DNA of 64,000 bases, taken from positions 186,001 through 250,000 of the forward strand of contig JAGYXB010000200.1 in the NCBI GenBank assembly GCA_022495005.1, given 5' to 3'. The stretch's first letter is position 1. Each line of letters begins with the position of its first letter. Below the pieces are notes generated by a model. The model had not been told where the DNA came from, did not search any database, and saw nothing but the letters and a program-made list of their open reading frames with translations. Origin of the DNA: Rhyacophila brunnea (Eukaryota > Arthropoda > Insecta > Trichoptera > Rhyacophilidae). Made by a program: the position numbers and the translations under genes. This document shows positions 1 through 12,040 of this stretch, piece after piece.

Positions 1-1127
1 TCTTGAACGTGCTAGTTTAGCGGTCATTTATCTCGCCTTGGCCAGCATATTTTCTTCCAAAAAGAATCGCTTACAAATGTGCAATTTGATTTGTTCCGTA
101 TTACATTGTAACAAGAATTCGCGAATTAGGCGATTTGATAAAAAAAAATATTGCAGGCTTGCATCTGAACCAAAGGTCACTTTGTCTAGATAACAAAAAA
201 GGTGACTTCTGGCGTACGTGTTTAAAAATGATTCGAGGAAGGGTACATAAATGATATGATTTACATTGTAAGTTCAACTTAATTCTATGTAGGTATTACT
301 TAAATAAATTAGGCATGTTTGAGATTCACGATCGGCAGCCACATAAGTACCACATGATATTTTAAATAATAAGGTTATATTTAATTCACACAATTTAAGA
401 TTGATTAAGACTAGTTTCATGTATTATGCCAAGTAGTTACTGAACAAAATAATATGTCCACAAATAAATAAAAATTGTAAAAAAAATATTTGAAATGTGG
501 TGTAAATTAATATTTTTTAAACATCACGGTGGAAGGAAAATATTCGGTATGTTATTTTGATTAAACTGCATACTTTATGGAAATATATTATACGTATAAC
601 GATATGAAAACAACATTGGAAAATAAAATAATGATTTTATTTTCGTTCTTCATAGAAGTCAGCAGTTATTTTCGCTTCTATGAATAATATCTTTATCTTG
701 AATCTTCTAGTCTCATGATTTAAAATTTTAGGCACTAGAATATTTTACCAATACAAAATACAATGAATGATAATAATTGAGTCACCTTTTTTTCAGTTCG
801 CTAATGACAATGCTGATTGACAAGGACAATTCTTCAAAAGTTTACTGTTGACAGGTGAACGACCTTCAAAATAATAATAAAAAATATATCTGATAATATA
901 AATATATAAGATACTATTAGACTGACCTTAAAATAACTATTCGTAAAGAGATGTTTATTTTATCTAAAAATACATAACATTTTCAATTTATTTCACAATA
1001 TGTAAATAATTTGCTTGGGTGTAAAGAGGTTTTAATAGAAAAACAAAAGTAACAAACAATTGCGATTAATATCCTTATAAATTGTGTAAACTATCTATTT
1101 TTAGAAAAGGATAACATACATTCCACA
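1..1127. other. AT-rich unique DNA, nothing recognised
   Basis: No RNA gene, repeat boundary or believable coding frame is visible. Only short A/T runs occur. Confidence 0.6.
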
Positions 1128-1779
1128 TAGGGATTGCAATACCGGTATTTCAAAACCGGTATTTCAGTATTTTTCAATACCGAAATACCGGTTTTAAAAA
1201 TCCAAAATACCGGAATTTTTGGTAGAAAGCACACTCATTTATGTTTTTGAAAATAAATTATAAGTTAATTAAATATAAATTATAAGTTAATAATTAAAAA
1301 TGTAAATATATTTAGTGAACCCCAGAGGTGAAAAAATAATAAAACAAATTTCATTAAATATATTTATAAGTAATTGTCGCGATGAACTATCATAATATTA
1401 TTTCGAAATGGAAAACATCCGTGACAAAAATGTTCAATTATTCTGTAATTATTGATGATTATACAAGCGTTGAATTTAAGAAGCTTTTCCTGCAGCCGGG
1501 ACTTATTTGCACTAGATGAACTTTTGAGGGCTTTAGTTAAAATTATCAATATATTCAAAGTATTCGTAAAAATCACTAGTTCTACAATTATGATCAATAC
1601 ATATTTTTAAACGTCAACATAATAAATGTAGGTATGTAGGTTTTTGCTATAAAATAATATTTTGAAAAGATTTTAATAGCAATATTTATTGATAAGCACC
1701 TACTTCTGGTTTTTTAATGTTTAAGAAATACCGGTATTTATACCGGTATTGACATTTTCATTCGGTATTGCAATCCCTA
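1128..1779. mobile_element. Non-autonomous hAT-like transposon, 652 bp
   Basis: The ends are perfect 17-bp inverted repeats reading TAGGGATTGCAATACCG inward from each side. The 8 bases outside the left end are ATTCCACA (1120-1127) and outside the right end ATTCCAAA (1780-1787), a target duplication with one difference. A YAGGG terminus plus an 8-bp duplication is the hAT signature. Both subterminal zones are packed with the palindromic motif ATACCGGTAT or parts of it (about 1139-1214 and 1728-1750), as expected of transposase-binding sites. A 77-codon minus-strand frame (1364-1597) lies inside; I see no hAT transposase motif in it. The element is far shorter than an autonomous hAT, so it would need a transposase from elsewhere. 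Confidence 0.8.
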
Positions 1780-2669
1780 ATTCCAAATAATTTTAATAAA
1801 GACAATGATCAGTTTCATTTCTTATTAAATATATCTTATTGCCCAGTGGTTTCACTGTGATACCACCTTTTTGTGCTGGTTTGATTTATATTAGCCAAAT
1901 CTATTTATTATATTGAAATATAAATGAACCTATATAATATTACAAATAAAGTTCATAAACTAAACACGAATAAAAAAAAACACATAGTGTGATTATACCT
2001 TAGTCAAATATTTACATTTATGTTTCATGTAAAAACATGTTTGTGATTTTGAATGCAATATAATATAGTATATTTTAATTAAAAAAAATGATACTTGAGT
2101 ATAATTAGATGTTTTACCCGATTATATAATGCATTTTTAATACGTTCATGATTTCCATATTGTACCTATATCTATAGATATTAATAATATATTTTTAGAA
2201 TTATTTATAACCATGTCCTTGCTTTTTCGTACACGGTGGTTGCTATATTATCACAAATACCCAGGCTTTAAAAAAACACAACTATTGTGTCCTCACTGGG
2301 ATCAAACCCAGAACTCTCGGGTGGAAGGCCAGCGTCTTACGCACTGCCCGAGCCGCTTTAGATATATTAAATATAAATAAAATATGTACATGATCACTAT
2401 ATAAATTAAATCTGAATTAATTAAACAAATAAATTTTAATTTGGTAGGTAAGTAATTATTATCATCAGTTTCTCTCACTATTATTGTATAATCTACTTAG
2501 GATCTAGACAATAAGTGTGACGAACTGGGGATTAGTTATCTTGCTGAGAGAATATTTGATAAAAAGCTCGACAAAGTGAGAATCGATTATTATAGTTGCC
2601 AAAATACTTCTTAGTATACGGTATTATTATTTTTTAATAATTGCTTCAGTAAGAAATGTTGTATAATTA
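1780..2669. other. AT-rich spacer around one retroposon copy
   Basis: Apart from the SINE copy at 2252-2356, I see nothing here beyond A/T-rich unique sequence. Confidence 0.5.
2252..2356 (-). repeat. tRNA-derived SINE, family B, copy 1
   Basis: Read on the minus strand, this has an A-box-like stretch (CAGTGCGTAAG), then a B-box-like GGGTTTGATCCC, then a tail with AAAGCCTGGGT and TTTGTG. The same order occurs on the plus strand at 8541-8667. RNA polymerase III internal promoter boxes followed by an unrelated tail define a tRNA-derived SINE. The B box differs from the consensus GGTTCGANNCC by C to T. The far 3' end is not clear. Confidence 0.65.
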
Positions 2670-3145
2670 TTTTACAACGTTTTTAATAGCTTGTATTCTT
2701 GTTTGTCCGGTGGTTGTTTGTCCAGTACAAATCTTGCAATCAATTTTAACTAACTTCCCGACTAGCTAGACATTTGAAACTTTTAGAATATATCAGAACA
2801 CGATGCCAATGCATTCTTTTAATACTTTTAGCCATCTTTAAGCAGAATTGAATTCATTTTCAGTTAATTCCGTTTTGTATGGAAAGTTATATCAGAAAAA
2901 TCCGTAAAAAGTAAAAGACTATTATTGGTTGCTAAGGGAGTGGTCCTAGCAACTAAATTATTAATATATACGTGCGTTACTATGAAAATCAAAATGAAAT
3001 GTCGAAATGACATTTCAGTATTCTATATTTGTTTTTTTTATTTAGTTCATATCAAATACAAGTTTGAGCATATTGAGCATAACAATTGAACAAAAAATTT
3101 AAGAACGTTGTTTATAAAAAGTTCTTTTTATCTTGTAATTATTTT
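2670..3145 (+). repeat. Interspersed repeat family C, copy 1
   Basis: Shares long stretches with 55213-55650 and, over its 3' part, with 15582-15779. Landmarks are CTTCCCGACTAGCTAGAC, ATATATACGTGCGTTAC and the common end TTTTTATCTTGTAATTATTT. One copy is cut short at the 5' side while all three keep the same 3' end, as expected of a retroposon. A small duplication of the TTTGTCCGG region near 2703-2725 is private to this copy. No coding frame is conserved between copies. Confidence 0.65.
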
Positions 3146-3384
3146 GTTGTAATGTGTTTGCAGTGTCGTTGGCAAAACAGCTGTCAACTCACAAAACTTA
3201 TTTATGGAATTTAAATATAAATAAAATAAATGTAAGTTACCTTGTAAAATCGAATTAATACACTATTATAAACTGGCGATCGTCCACAATTTAATCCGAA
3301 TTAAATACAGACATAAAAATTAAACAAATATACAATAAAGAAACAGACTAATTAAATTTAAATATAATTTACCCTCGGTCGGAT

Positions 3385-3450
3385 CTACACGTACGCCTCT
3401 ATGCCCTGAACTCACCTCACCACTCCACCACTGCTATATTATCACTTTAC
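3385..3450 (+). repeat. Small repeat family G, copy 1
   Basis: Contains ACTCACCTCACCACTCCACC followed by ACTGCTAT. The same segment recurs at 3700-3785 and, inverted, at 57258-57345. Function and full extent are unknown. Confidence 0.45.
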
Positions 3451-3462
3451 CTACCCATGATT

Positions 3463-3697
3463 AATATAGTATTAGTTTATAAGGGCATTGTTTTATAAAT
3501 TCTTAAAATAGGATCTGCTTAGCTCATTCGATGTACTACCTTGTATCTAATTTATATTTTTTTTTGTATTTACACTTTTCTACTGTTTATTGCTGATCTA
3601 TTTATTTGTTTATATAATAGTGTTTTATTATATTTATTTTCTTCTAAATGTCATGTTGTGAACGTTTTAAATTTATATTTTGTAATGTTAAACAGTT
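3463..3697 (+). mobile_element. 3' tail of jockey-like retrotransposon J, copy 1
   Basis: Begins with the last codons of family J (reading LFYKFLK then TAG) and continues with the same 3' untranslated sequence as 37.2, 42.1 and 43.2 kb, including GTCATGTTGTGAACGT and TTTTGTAATGT. Only the extreme 3' end is present, so it is a strongly 5'-truncated insertion. It is flanked on both sides by copies of family G in direct orientation. Confidence 0.7.
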
Positions 3698-3699
3698 GG

Positions 3700-3785
3700 A
3701 TGTAGGCGCGCATTTCTCTACCCTCACCTCATCTCACAACTACACTGCTGCTAGCTGACTATTTTACGTACTTGTGATCAATTGT
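3700..3785 (+). repeat. Small repeat family G, copy 2
   Basis: TTGGATGTAGGCGCGC, CCCTCACCTCA and ACTGCTGCTAG match the inverted copy at 57258-57345 along roughly 90 bases, including the closing TGATCAATTGTTG-like segment. This is the best preserved copy. Confidence 0.5.
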
Positions 3786-6483
3786 TGCAAGTGCCGTTAC
3801 TTTAGAGAATTTTTATCTTGTAATTTCAGAATGTTTTAAGATATCAAAATGAAAATTAATTAGTAACAAAAAAGTGGTCTATAAATTTTGCAAGTTTCAT
3901 TAATATCGATCTCTACTTTAATTAATTAAATAATAACTTTAAAATCTATTCAAAATAATCACATTAGTATCAATCTCGTTATTACTGGAGCAGATAAATG
4001 TAATGCAATCGTAATAATGAATAAAATTGATTAAATTAATGAAACTTATTAGATTCAGATGATTTCTGTTGGCAAAAATATTGACCTCTTTGTTTATTTT
4101 TTAATTAAATAGAACAAACCTCAGATTAATGATATAATATAGAGAGCGCCTATTTTTCGCGGCAAAATGCAGCCATGTTTCTTGCGTATAACGCACTGTA
4201 GAACATCAATTTTATTATTATCAACTTAATTTTGAAAAGTTATACCATCGTGTTGCTTCTCAGTACGGCTACCAAATTTAAACACAACATAGTTAATTGT
4301 ATTTTCTACTAATTTAACTAAACATAATTACCATTTACTTTATATTTAACACAAAAACAATAAACTTTAGCAACACGTGCTTGCAGTTTTTAAATGAATG
4401 TTATCAGTCAAATCCATATTTAGTGGCGACGTTTTCAAAAAATATTTAATTCATCCGTAGATATTCTATCTTACTCTAACGTATAAAGCGGAGATATAAG
4501 CTTGTCGAATGCTTACTCACTCGCACTTATTTTTTGTTTTTGTTCAGGCTTTGGAACAAACAGACAGATATAAATAAGAATAAAACGCATTGTCAAGGAA
4601 ACAGTCAAAACGCTGAGGTAAATGCGAATATTAAATTTATAAATCATTCAGACACTTTAGATATAGGTATTATTAGTATGGATACTGCACGAGATTGTGT
4701 ATTGTCAAAAAATAATAATTACGTTCACAATTATTATTAGAATAAACAAACGTGCGATATTATTTAAACAAAGAGACATTAGTGAGAGATAGAGGTAATT
4801 CTCACAGGTACTTTGTGCGTACAATATATTAGTACAGTAGCATTTTGGCGCTCTACCAAAAGTCTAACCTTTGGCATGAGTTGAACAAAACGTTAACAAT
4901 ACGATCGGGAAACTTTAGCTTTGTTCATTTTGTTTACAGTTAGCTTTCAATTTCTGTCGGAAATGCAATGATTTTAAAAGAAAACTATTTTCGTACATTC
5001 CGTTCGTGTTATTGGCGAAGCCAAAGTAGAAGTTTCCATATAACCATTTGATTTTTGTATATACAAGAATTGAATTGAAAGTTTTTGTAACTATAATTAT
5101 TATATAGTTATATATTTTTTCGCTATTAATTCTTTATGTATTCAATTATACGTTAGAGATTATAAACACTTAGTTGGTTCACCTTGGTTAAAGTGTTGTG
5201 ATGCTTAGAATGTATGTGATTGTATGACATGTCAAAGTAATTGTATATATATATATATTGTACTGTCAAACATTCTGTTACCAATTTAAATTGTTTATTA
5301 AGATGAAACTAACATAATTATAGCTAAATATTTCTACTAAAGGAGTTATATCAGGGTTTAAATAATGATTGCTAATAATTATATTTTCTATTATAAATAT
5401 ATTGTAATATATTGTTTTATAATAAGCATACATATAATTATATATAATGATACTTGGCAAAAAACCGCAAACAAATCTAAGACTATCAAATAATTGATTG
5501 GAGAAAATATTTTCAAAAATAAACAAATAAAAATATTGTCCTACTATTAGATAGGAATTAGGTAGGAATGGATAGGAATTTCAGTAGGTACTCAATAATA
5601 TTAAGATATATATTTTTTCTCAACGTGTTTTCTACAAATGCCTATAAAATTTAGGTAAATTAAATATTGTACGAAAAATACGTAAGCTTTTTGTTTATGC
5701 TTAGAATAATTTTAAAATGAAATAAATATAAAACCCTTACCATGCATGTTAAAACGATAGTTTGTGGCACCAAGTCAATGGGCATTTATCCTTTGTACAT
5801 ATTATATATTAAAGTGACATCTTAGTTTATTTTAGATTATTGTAAAAAAAATAAAAGTTGGTTTATCGATAAAATATTAATAATATTATTTATGTTTTAA
5901 ATATTATAATTGCATTATTAGTCATTTTATCAAATAAAATAACAGCAATACAACTTGTAATGTGAAATATTCTTTAATTTGTCGTGTTGTAATCAACTGT
6001 ACAATAAAAGCTTTAGTTCCTAAGCAAGTTTATTATCAATTAAGAGTTAATAGTATCTTTCATCTCACTGAAACGACTTTATATTGGATTAAAACTTTGA
6101 CGAACAAAATAACGTGTCGTTTTAGTTTTCTCTAATAAGATTTGATCAGAGATTTACCCAACAAGTGAGAGGAAACTAAGGCACGATCTGCTTTGCGTCT
6201 ATTCATCGGGCACAGTAGCGCTACATATTTATATTCCTGGATATTATATTATAGGAATATAAAGCTGGACGAAAGTCTTATTAAGCTCTTTATAGGTACT
6301 CTGGATTACTCTGTTAATCAAAATACATGCAACCTTTTGGTTATTTTACATCCTTGAGCCATTCTCAAGAGATATCTCTTGATAATGGCCTCCTGCAACA
6401 AGCCCGAAACGTGGAAGAAAGAAAGAAGAACTATAAGCCTTGACAAACTAAAAATCTACTATGTTCTACTGTACATCATCTAT
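3786..6483. other. AT-rich unique DNA with one palindrome
   Basis: No gene recognised; a 68-codon frame at 4534-4740 shows no familiar motif. A TA dinucleotide run sits at 5243-5259. A perfect 18-bp palindrome TCAAGAGATATCTCTTGA (6365-6382) is followed 18 bases later by AGCCCGAAACGT, a string also found after a hairpin near 9848. Confidence 0.5.
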
Positions 6484-7012
6484 CAGTAGTGCAGGGTGGA
6501 GATAGGGTGTTAAGATCCGCCATAAATAGTGCAAATTAAACTTTGTCAGCTATACGTATTTGTTTTCATTGAAATATGACTACAGTTTCCAGATGGTGTT
6601 GGTTAGTTTTTAAAATTCCATTAAAACCTGTGAAAACCGGGTCATAATAGATTAAAATAAATTATGCAATTAAATCATACATAACTTTGGATAATTTATA
6701 GTTAGAATAATATTTGTTTATTTTTATAGTTTGGTTTAGGCAGGGCATAATGAATTAAAAAAAAAAATGAACCAACAATATGTCTAATATTCTTAATCCA
6801 ACGAAGACAAGTAACTATGAATGAAAAAGTGTCCATAATTTTGTCGTATAACCAAAAATATACCAAAACTATTATGGTTTGGTTTAGGCAGGGTTTAATT
6901 GATTTTTAAAATACCTACACCGTAATATGTAAATTGTAGTCTTAGTTCAATAAAAACAAATACGTATGAAATATGGCGGATCTTAACAGCCTACCTTCAC
7001 CCTTCTCTACTG
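6484..7012. mobile_element. hAT-type MITE, family M, copy 1 (529 bp)
   Basis: Ends CAGTAGTGCAGGG and, inverted, CAGTAGAGAAGGG, continuing into long inverted arms with GTTAAGATCCGCCATA. Flanks are TCATCTAT (6476-6483) and TCATCTCT (7013-7020), an 8-bp target duplication with one change. Two relatives lie at 35361-35943 and 58958-59491. No transposase frame is present. A CAG terminus with an 8-bp duplication places it with hAT non-autonomous elements. Confidence 0.85.
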
Positions 7013-8157
7013 TCATCTCTGTATGTATTCGTATTAATACGCACAGATATCTATTGCAAATACACGATCAATTCCGCCTCTCTAGTTTTACTTTTTACTA
7101 TGAGATTTAAATTTATTATTTTTAATGTCATATTAAAATTGATTAATGTGTAACATTTCACATACCTACCTACTCTATTCCGACATATTGTGACTTTATT
7201 TATTTAGGTTAAATATTTGTCATGTGAAATGTAAACATTTTTAATAAAAATTGTAAAAAATGTGCGTTGTGGAAGAGTCTAAACGTCATTTTTTAGAATC
7301 AAATAGACAGCGACTGATGTGAAAACTATAAATATAATCTGATGTCGAATTTCCGCCGTTATTTTTTGAGTGTTTTGGCAAAGAATCTAAAGCACGCCGC
7401 TCGAACACCGCAATCTGGAATGTGCAGAGACACAAAGTCTCCGTAAAATTCGTTAATCAGTGCAGTGCCAAGTGACGACTCACGCTGTGTCACGTAGCAC
7501 GGCGTAGCAGCTCGTAGCGTGACGTAGCAGAAGGTAGCGCTTCGTAATGTATATTATGTACGCGGAATATTTCTAATTGATAACAGCGTGGTAACATTTA
7601 ACGATCCTTTTATATGCAACAGTGTAACATTTAGATGACACAATGTAATGTTATAATTAAAACAAATTCCTGTGGAAGATTGACTATTGCAAACCTATTA
7701 TTTTTCATCGTATTAAATAGATCTATTTTTAATTTAGGGTTCAAACCTACTATTGCATATTTTTTATAGGAAATTCACCTAAAATTCTTTAACTAAATTG
7801 TCCAAATACAAATTATATAAATACAGAGTTGCCTAAAGTCATAATTTACATTTAGCAATTTTGTCATTTTTTAGTTAAATATACCAAGTGATTCTAAAAG
7901 CATTAATCTATAATCTATATAAATAAAATAGTTGTTTATAAAAAATCACTTTAAACCATGTTAAAATCGTTGAAAAAGTAGACATTTTTGTCAGAACTCT
8001 CATTTTTCAATGCATAATGTGAGTTCTGTCACCATGGCCCCCTCTAACCAATCAGGAAGCTCTATTTCTCATAGTGTGCTGTGTGTCTGTAGCTTTAGGA
8101 GTATTATATATATCAAAAAAAAAAGAATGTGAATCGACTCATCCCGTCATCATCTGA
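7013..8157. other. Mostly AT-rich DNA with a GC-richer island
   Basis: The stretch 7370-7560 is visibly richer in G and C and holds the 10-bp phased repeat listed separately. No coding frame or RNA gene is seen. Confidence 0.45.
7493..7552 (+). repeat. 10-bp phased CGTAGC repeat, six units
   Basis: CGTAGC or a near match starts exactly every 10 bases: 7493, 7503, 7513, 7523, 7533 (GGTAGC) and 7543 (CGTAAT). The four bases between motifs vary (ACGG, AGCT, GTGA, AGAA, GCTT). Conserved hexamers with variable spacers at about one DNA turn suggest phased protein-binding sites, or simply a decayed short tandem repeat. Confidence 0.6.
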
Positions 8158-8390
8158 CCATGTCCGATCCTAATAGGATCATATGGGCCTCCACGGAGTA
8201 GAGGTTTGTATTAACAGATTTTGTTTTTTACGAGAAATTGATGTCAGCCACTTGCTCAACCTATTAGGTCCATACCCTGACTCACACACATATTGAAGAA
8301 CAATATGTGTACTTGCCAGACCCAAAATTTGAACCTAGGACCCACGGCGTGATAGTCCAAGGCTTAAGTCGCGTGGTCATTATTATTCGA
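8158..8390 (-). repeat. tRNA-derived SINE, family A, copy 1
   Basis: Near full-length minus-strand copy. It has a tRNA-like head with a decayed B box (GGTTCAAATTT), then GCAAGTACACATATTG, GAGCAAGTGGCTGACATC and a tail with GTGGAGGCCCATATGA and the palindrome GATCCTATTAGGATC before GGACATGG. The same order is seen at 26062-26290 and 45066-45300. Confidence 0.8.
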
Positions 8391-8540
8391 GGCTGTGCAA
8401 TACTTTTCTTATAATTACAAAAAACAGTGCTCTGGTGGTTTTTTAAAAACTCTATTTTTGGAATATGTGAGTTATGACTCTAGGCAACTCAACTCTTGAT
8501 GTAATGAATGAAATACAGACAATTGTTATTAAATATTACT

Positions 8541-8667
8541 GGCCCTCGTAGCCCAGTGCGTAAGGTGTTGGTCTTCAATTGGGGGCTCCGGGATCGATTC
8601 CCGGTGACGTCACAATATATTATTCATATGACTTTCTCAAAGCCTGGGTGTTTGTGTTTGTTTTCCT
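8541..8667 (+). repeat. tRNA-derived SINE, family B, copy 2
   Basis: A box in GTAGCCCAGTGCGTAAGG and B box GGATCGATTCC (8591-8601) give the RNA polymerase III promoter layout. The tail AAAGCCTGGGTGTTTGTG matches copy 1 on the opposite strand at 2252-2356. The head reads like a decayed tRNA, but no full cloverleaf forms. Confidence 0.7.
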
Positions 8668-10974
8668 TGAATCACTGATTACGTAAATATTTCACTATAC
8701 TACTGTCATTTGGACTTATTGTTTATTGCACTATTAAAAAAATATATATTATACATAATATATTCTTATAAAATTACCATCACAAATTAGCATTGATAGA
8801 TACGTCTTTCAATTTTAATACATATTATATCAATTACTTTAATTAAAAAATGTGTGTTTTCAGAATGATTTTAGAAATATTGAATTTGTAATATTAGTAG
8901 AAAACGTCAAATATAGAGATGTTACTATACAAAAACATCCATGAGAAATAAATCATATACCATACATGTAAAATTAGGTATGAACGAATTTGTTCCATCG
9001 AAATTGCGGGTAGTTTACTCATTAGTATAATAGTAATCAATTTTGATATATCTATTTAGATTCCAACTTCGTAAAAGATTTTTTTTTACACATATTTGTT
9101 GTTTTTTACGATACCTAATGGATTAAATAAAATTGTCTGGCATTTTATCTTTGATCAATATTTTTAAAATATTAAAAAATTTTACCGCAATTCTGTAAAA
9201 CTTGAGATATCAATGTTTTTTGTTACCTATGTGAGAATAATATCAAACTAATATTATTAATTAATGATTGAATCATTATTTATACTATAAAACTAATTGA
9301 TGTTGAACAATAATTTTATTTTATAGTTTTTCACATAAAAGAATACTAAATTCCATTGAAATTTTTCCGCTCTTGTTCCGTTTTACCTAGGTATATAATA
9401 GATCGTAAAATATAAAAATATATAAGAAAAACAGATGTTTTCTATGGTCACGGTACTAAAATGTGTCGTGGAAATACGCAAAACTATAAAACCCATATTG
9501 CGATACTTAAATGAACATTTGGTGTAGTTTCAAAGAAACATATCGTAATAGATTCTTAAAAACAGAGAAACATACAATTTTAGAACAACAATAACTTATC
9601 TCCATAAATTATAAATTCGTTTGTGTTATTTACTTTCATTTCTCATTTGAATACTAAGTAATATTATGATAATTGTGGAGTACAGTAGTGAAAGATTGAC
9701 TGCGTCTGAAGTCGTGAGTTTGAATCCATTGTCCAGCATATTTTAATATTTTGTTTATTTAAATGTATGTATCTGATGCAGTGCGTAGATTTTATGAGAT
9801 GAACGAATGACTGACACTCATTTTTCATAAGGATTCTTATGGATGTGAGCCCGAAACGTCATGAAAAGATCACACAGTGACATTTCAAAAATTAAATACA
9901 ACAAAAGTAAACTATCTCTTCACATTTTTCATATTACACAGAAATGCCTAACTAAAATTAAAAAAATGCAAATAATATTTTATACAAGAAGACATTTTAA
10001 CCGAACATTAATGAACAGATAATTAATTGCCTACTAAAAAAGGAAAAGAAAATGTAAGAAAATTTAAAATTTGATAATTTTCATAAGATTAAATAATGTT
10101 GAATAATTTATTGAGAATACCTTGCTAGAAAAATCTTATTAGAAATATTCCAGGAATAATCATATATCCAGTGTAATTTAAACATACATCGAACAATTTC
10201 GGAGTATCTACTTTAATTAGACATAATATGACATGACATATCATATTTTTTAATTAAAAATTTGTATCTGAAATTACTTATTTTGATTATATTTTTATTA
10301 TTCATTATAATTGAAATGAAATTGTAGTAGTTTTTATTGGACATAGTTGTATGTTCAAGACATATAATATAGAATTAACTGTTATAGCTAGCCGAAACTT
10401 GTCTCTGTATGAAGAAATATGAAATTCTGTGGTAGTTTCTATTTGATAGTGAATTTAATAACGCATCAAAATATATTATTATTATCATTAAGTATGTAAT
10501 GTTAATTTGACACTATATAATGTTTGAGGCTTTCACGGTTGTTTTTTATCATCGTAGATTTTTTGGGTTTCCGCCGTGTGTCCTTCTTCCTTCTTTACTA
10601 CGATTAATTTGACACTATTCAATGTATATGCGAACCTGTTTAATAATTGACCTCTCCTGTTTTGCAGTTCAAACAATGGCTATAAAATCTGAAATAGCTG
10701 CCAATATATAGCTCAGATATCGTAGAAACAAAAAATATACTGCCTTTAAAAACTACAATGGATGTCTAATAAGTAATTCCCATTTAAATTAATAATACAA
10801 TTATTTATCTTCACCACTCGACAAGCAAACAATGATAGCCGATGGTATATTTATTCATTTTTTTAATGTTTTCAATCATAAAATATTACATATAAATATG
10901 TTATGTATTTTAAATTTATAATTTGACGTGATAACAATATAACATAATATAAACATTTTTATACTTACCTATAT
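8668..10974. other. AT-rich unique DNA with one tRNA-like patch
   Basis: Apart from 9690-9900 (listed separately), nothing is recognised. Near 10530-10600 a GGCTTTCACGG / GGTTTCCGCCGTG pair stands out in composition but fits no family I can name. Confidence 0.4.
9690..9900 (+). repeat. Possible SINE with decayed tRNA head
   Basis: GAGTTTGAATCCATTGTCC resembles a B box (GTTTGAATCC). Downstream is the hairpin CATAAGGATTCTTATG (9826-9841) and AGCCCGAAACGTC. No second copy of the whole unit is present, so the call rests on the B-box resemblance only. Confidence 0.3.
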
Positions 10975-11165
10975 TTTTGATAAACCATTTCTTTTTTTCA
11001 ACGAATAATTCACAAGTTTTTGAGAATGTAGCATTCCATAATATATTGAGCATACATAACTTGCAAATACCTCAGATTATACCCACTAGAAATTACTACA
11101 CTACTAGCATACACTACTAACTTAAACTAGTTGGTCATACTTGAAATGCTTATCAAATTGCGTTA
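10975..11165 (-). repeat. tRNA-like repeat family T, copy 1, tRNA part lost
   Basis: Opens with AAACCATTTCTTTT, AATTCACAAG and GAATGTAGCATTC, continues with CATACATAACTTG, then jumps to AACTTAAACTAGTTGGTC. That order is the reverse complement of the family tail and head with the central tRNA-like section missing. Compare 18270-18630 and 23350-23690. Confidence 0.6.
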
Positions 11166-11799
11166 TCAGTTATGTATGTTCATTATTACCTATATATCAA
11201 AATACCCATTAAAATAATATAATATATATGACGAGTTATAACTTATATAAAACTAAAAAATGTATCAGATTTATACCGTATAGCGACAGCTTTGGGTAAT
11301 AATGTTTATTAAAACAATTACTCCACATATAATACTCTTAAGTGAAGAGAACAAGGTAAGTACAGTTTTCATCACTTGGTTAAGTCAGAACATGAAACTA
11401 TTTGGCATTAGTAGAAAGCAAAAGACATTTTGAGACCTCCATGTTATTCCAAGGAATGGTAATGACTGACAATGGAAGGCAGCGATGGAATAATCCTTTA
11501 ATTAAATTAGAGCCTTGCCGATAGAAAAGCTCCGCTACCCTTCAAAGGAATGAAATACGCACGACTCTAGGCAGGAAAAGGCTAGGCTGTTTGAAAACCT
11601 GATGAAATTCCGACGGAACGGTGTGGTATAATTAATAAAACCATTTATCTATTATACATTTGTAGGGAATATATTTATATTATTTGGCAATTTTATTATT
11701 AAACGGATTTGGTGTTATAGTTTTTTTTTTAAGTAAATACGCTTATGGAGAAACAAATGGGAAGTGAAAGTTAATTAACGCCTCAACAAGTCGATCGAG
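11166..11799. other. Unique DNA with a GC-richer island
   Basis: 11430-11630 is less A/T rich than its surroundings and not shared with any other part of the window. It could be a regulatory or formerly coding segment, but nothing specific is visible. Confidence 0.3.
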
Positions 11800-11891
11800 C
11801 CTTCGGTCGATAGTATTAATATGGTATATTTTTAGGTCAACCTTTCATGATTATTTAAGAAAATTATAATATTAATACTATTGACCGAGGG
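11800..11891. repeat. Isolated inverted repeat, 23-bp arms
   Basis: CCTTCGGTCGATAGTATTAA and its reverse complement with two differences (right arm ending GACCGAGGG) face each other across about 45 bases. No other copy exists in the window. It adjoins a family D copy and may be part of the same insertion. Confidence 0.5.
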
Positions 11892-11911
11892 TACTTAATA
11901 GAATTTAAATT

Positions 11912-12040
11912 GAAATTCTAACGTTGTCAGTTCATATTTATCATTGGTGAGTGCGCATGTGCCTGAAGATGCCGAAAAGCAAAACCCGGTTTGCAAATCA
12001 AATGCAATAGTTCAAAACTTAAATACATTAGAAAAAAAAT
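11912..12040 (+). repeat. Repeat family D, copy 1, with hammerhead-like core
   Basis: ATTTATCATTGGTGAGTG, GTGCCTGAAGATG, AACCCGG and ATAGTTCAAAACTTAAAT match 42700-42840 (inverted) and, more loosely, 16425-16580. Both ends of the family carry a TTCTAAT-like inverted repeat. This copy contains CTGAAGA (11963-11969), a small stem TGC/GCA (11970-11981) and AAAC, resembling a hammerhead ribozyme core in which GAAAC has become AAAAC. Confidence 0.5.
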
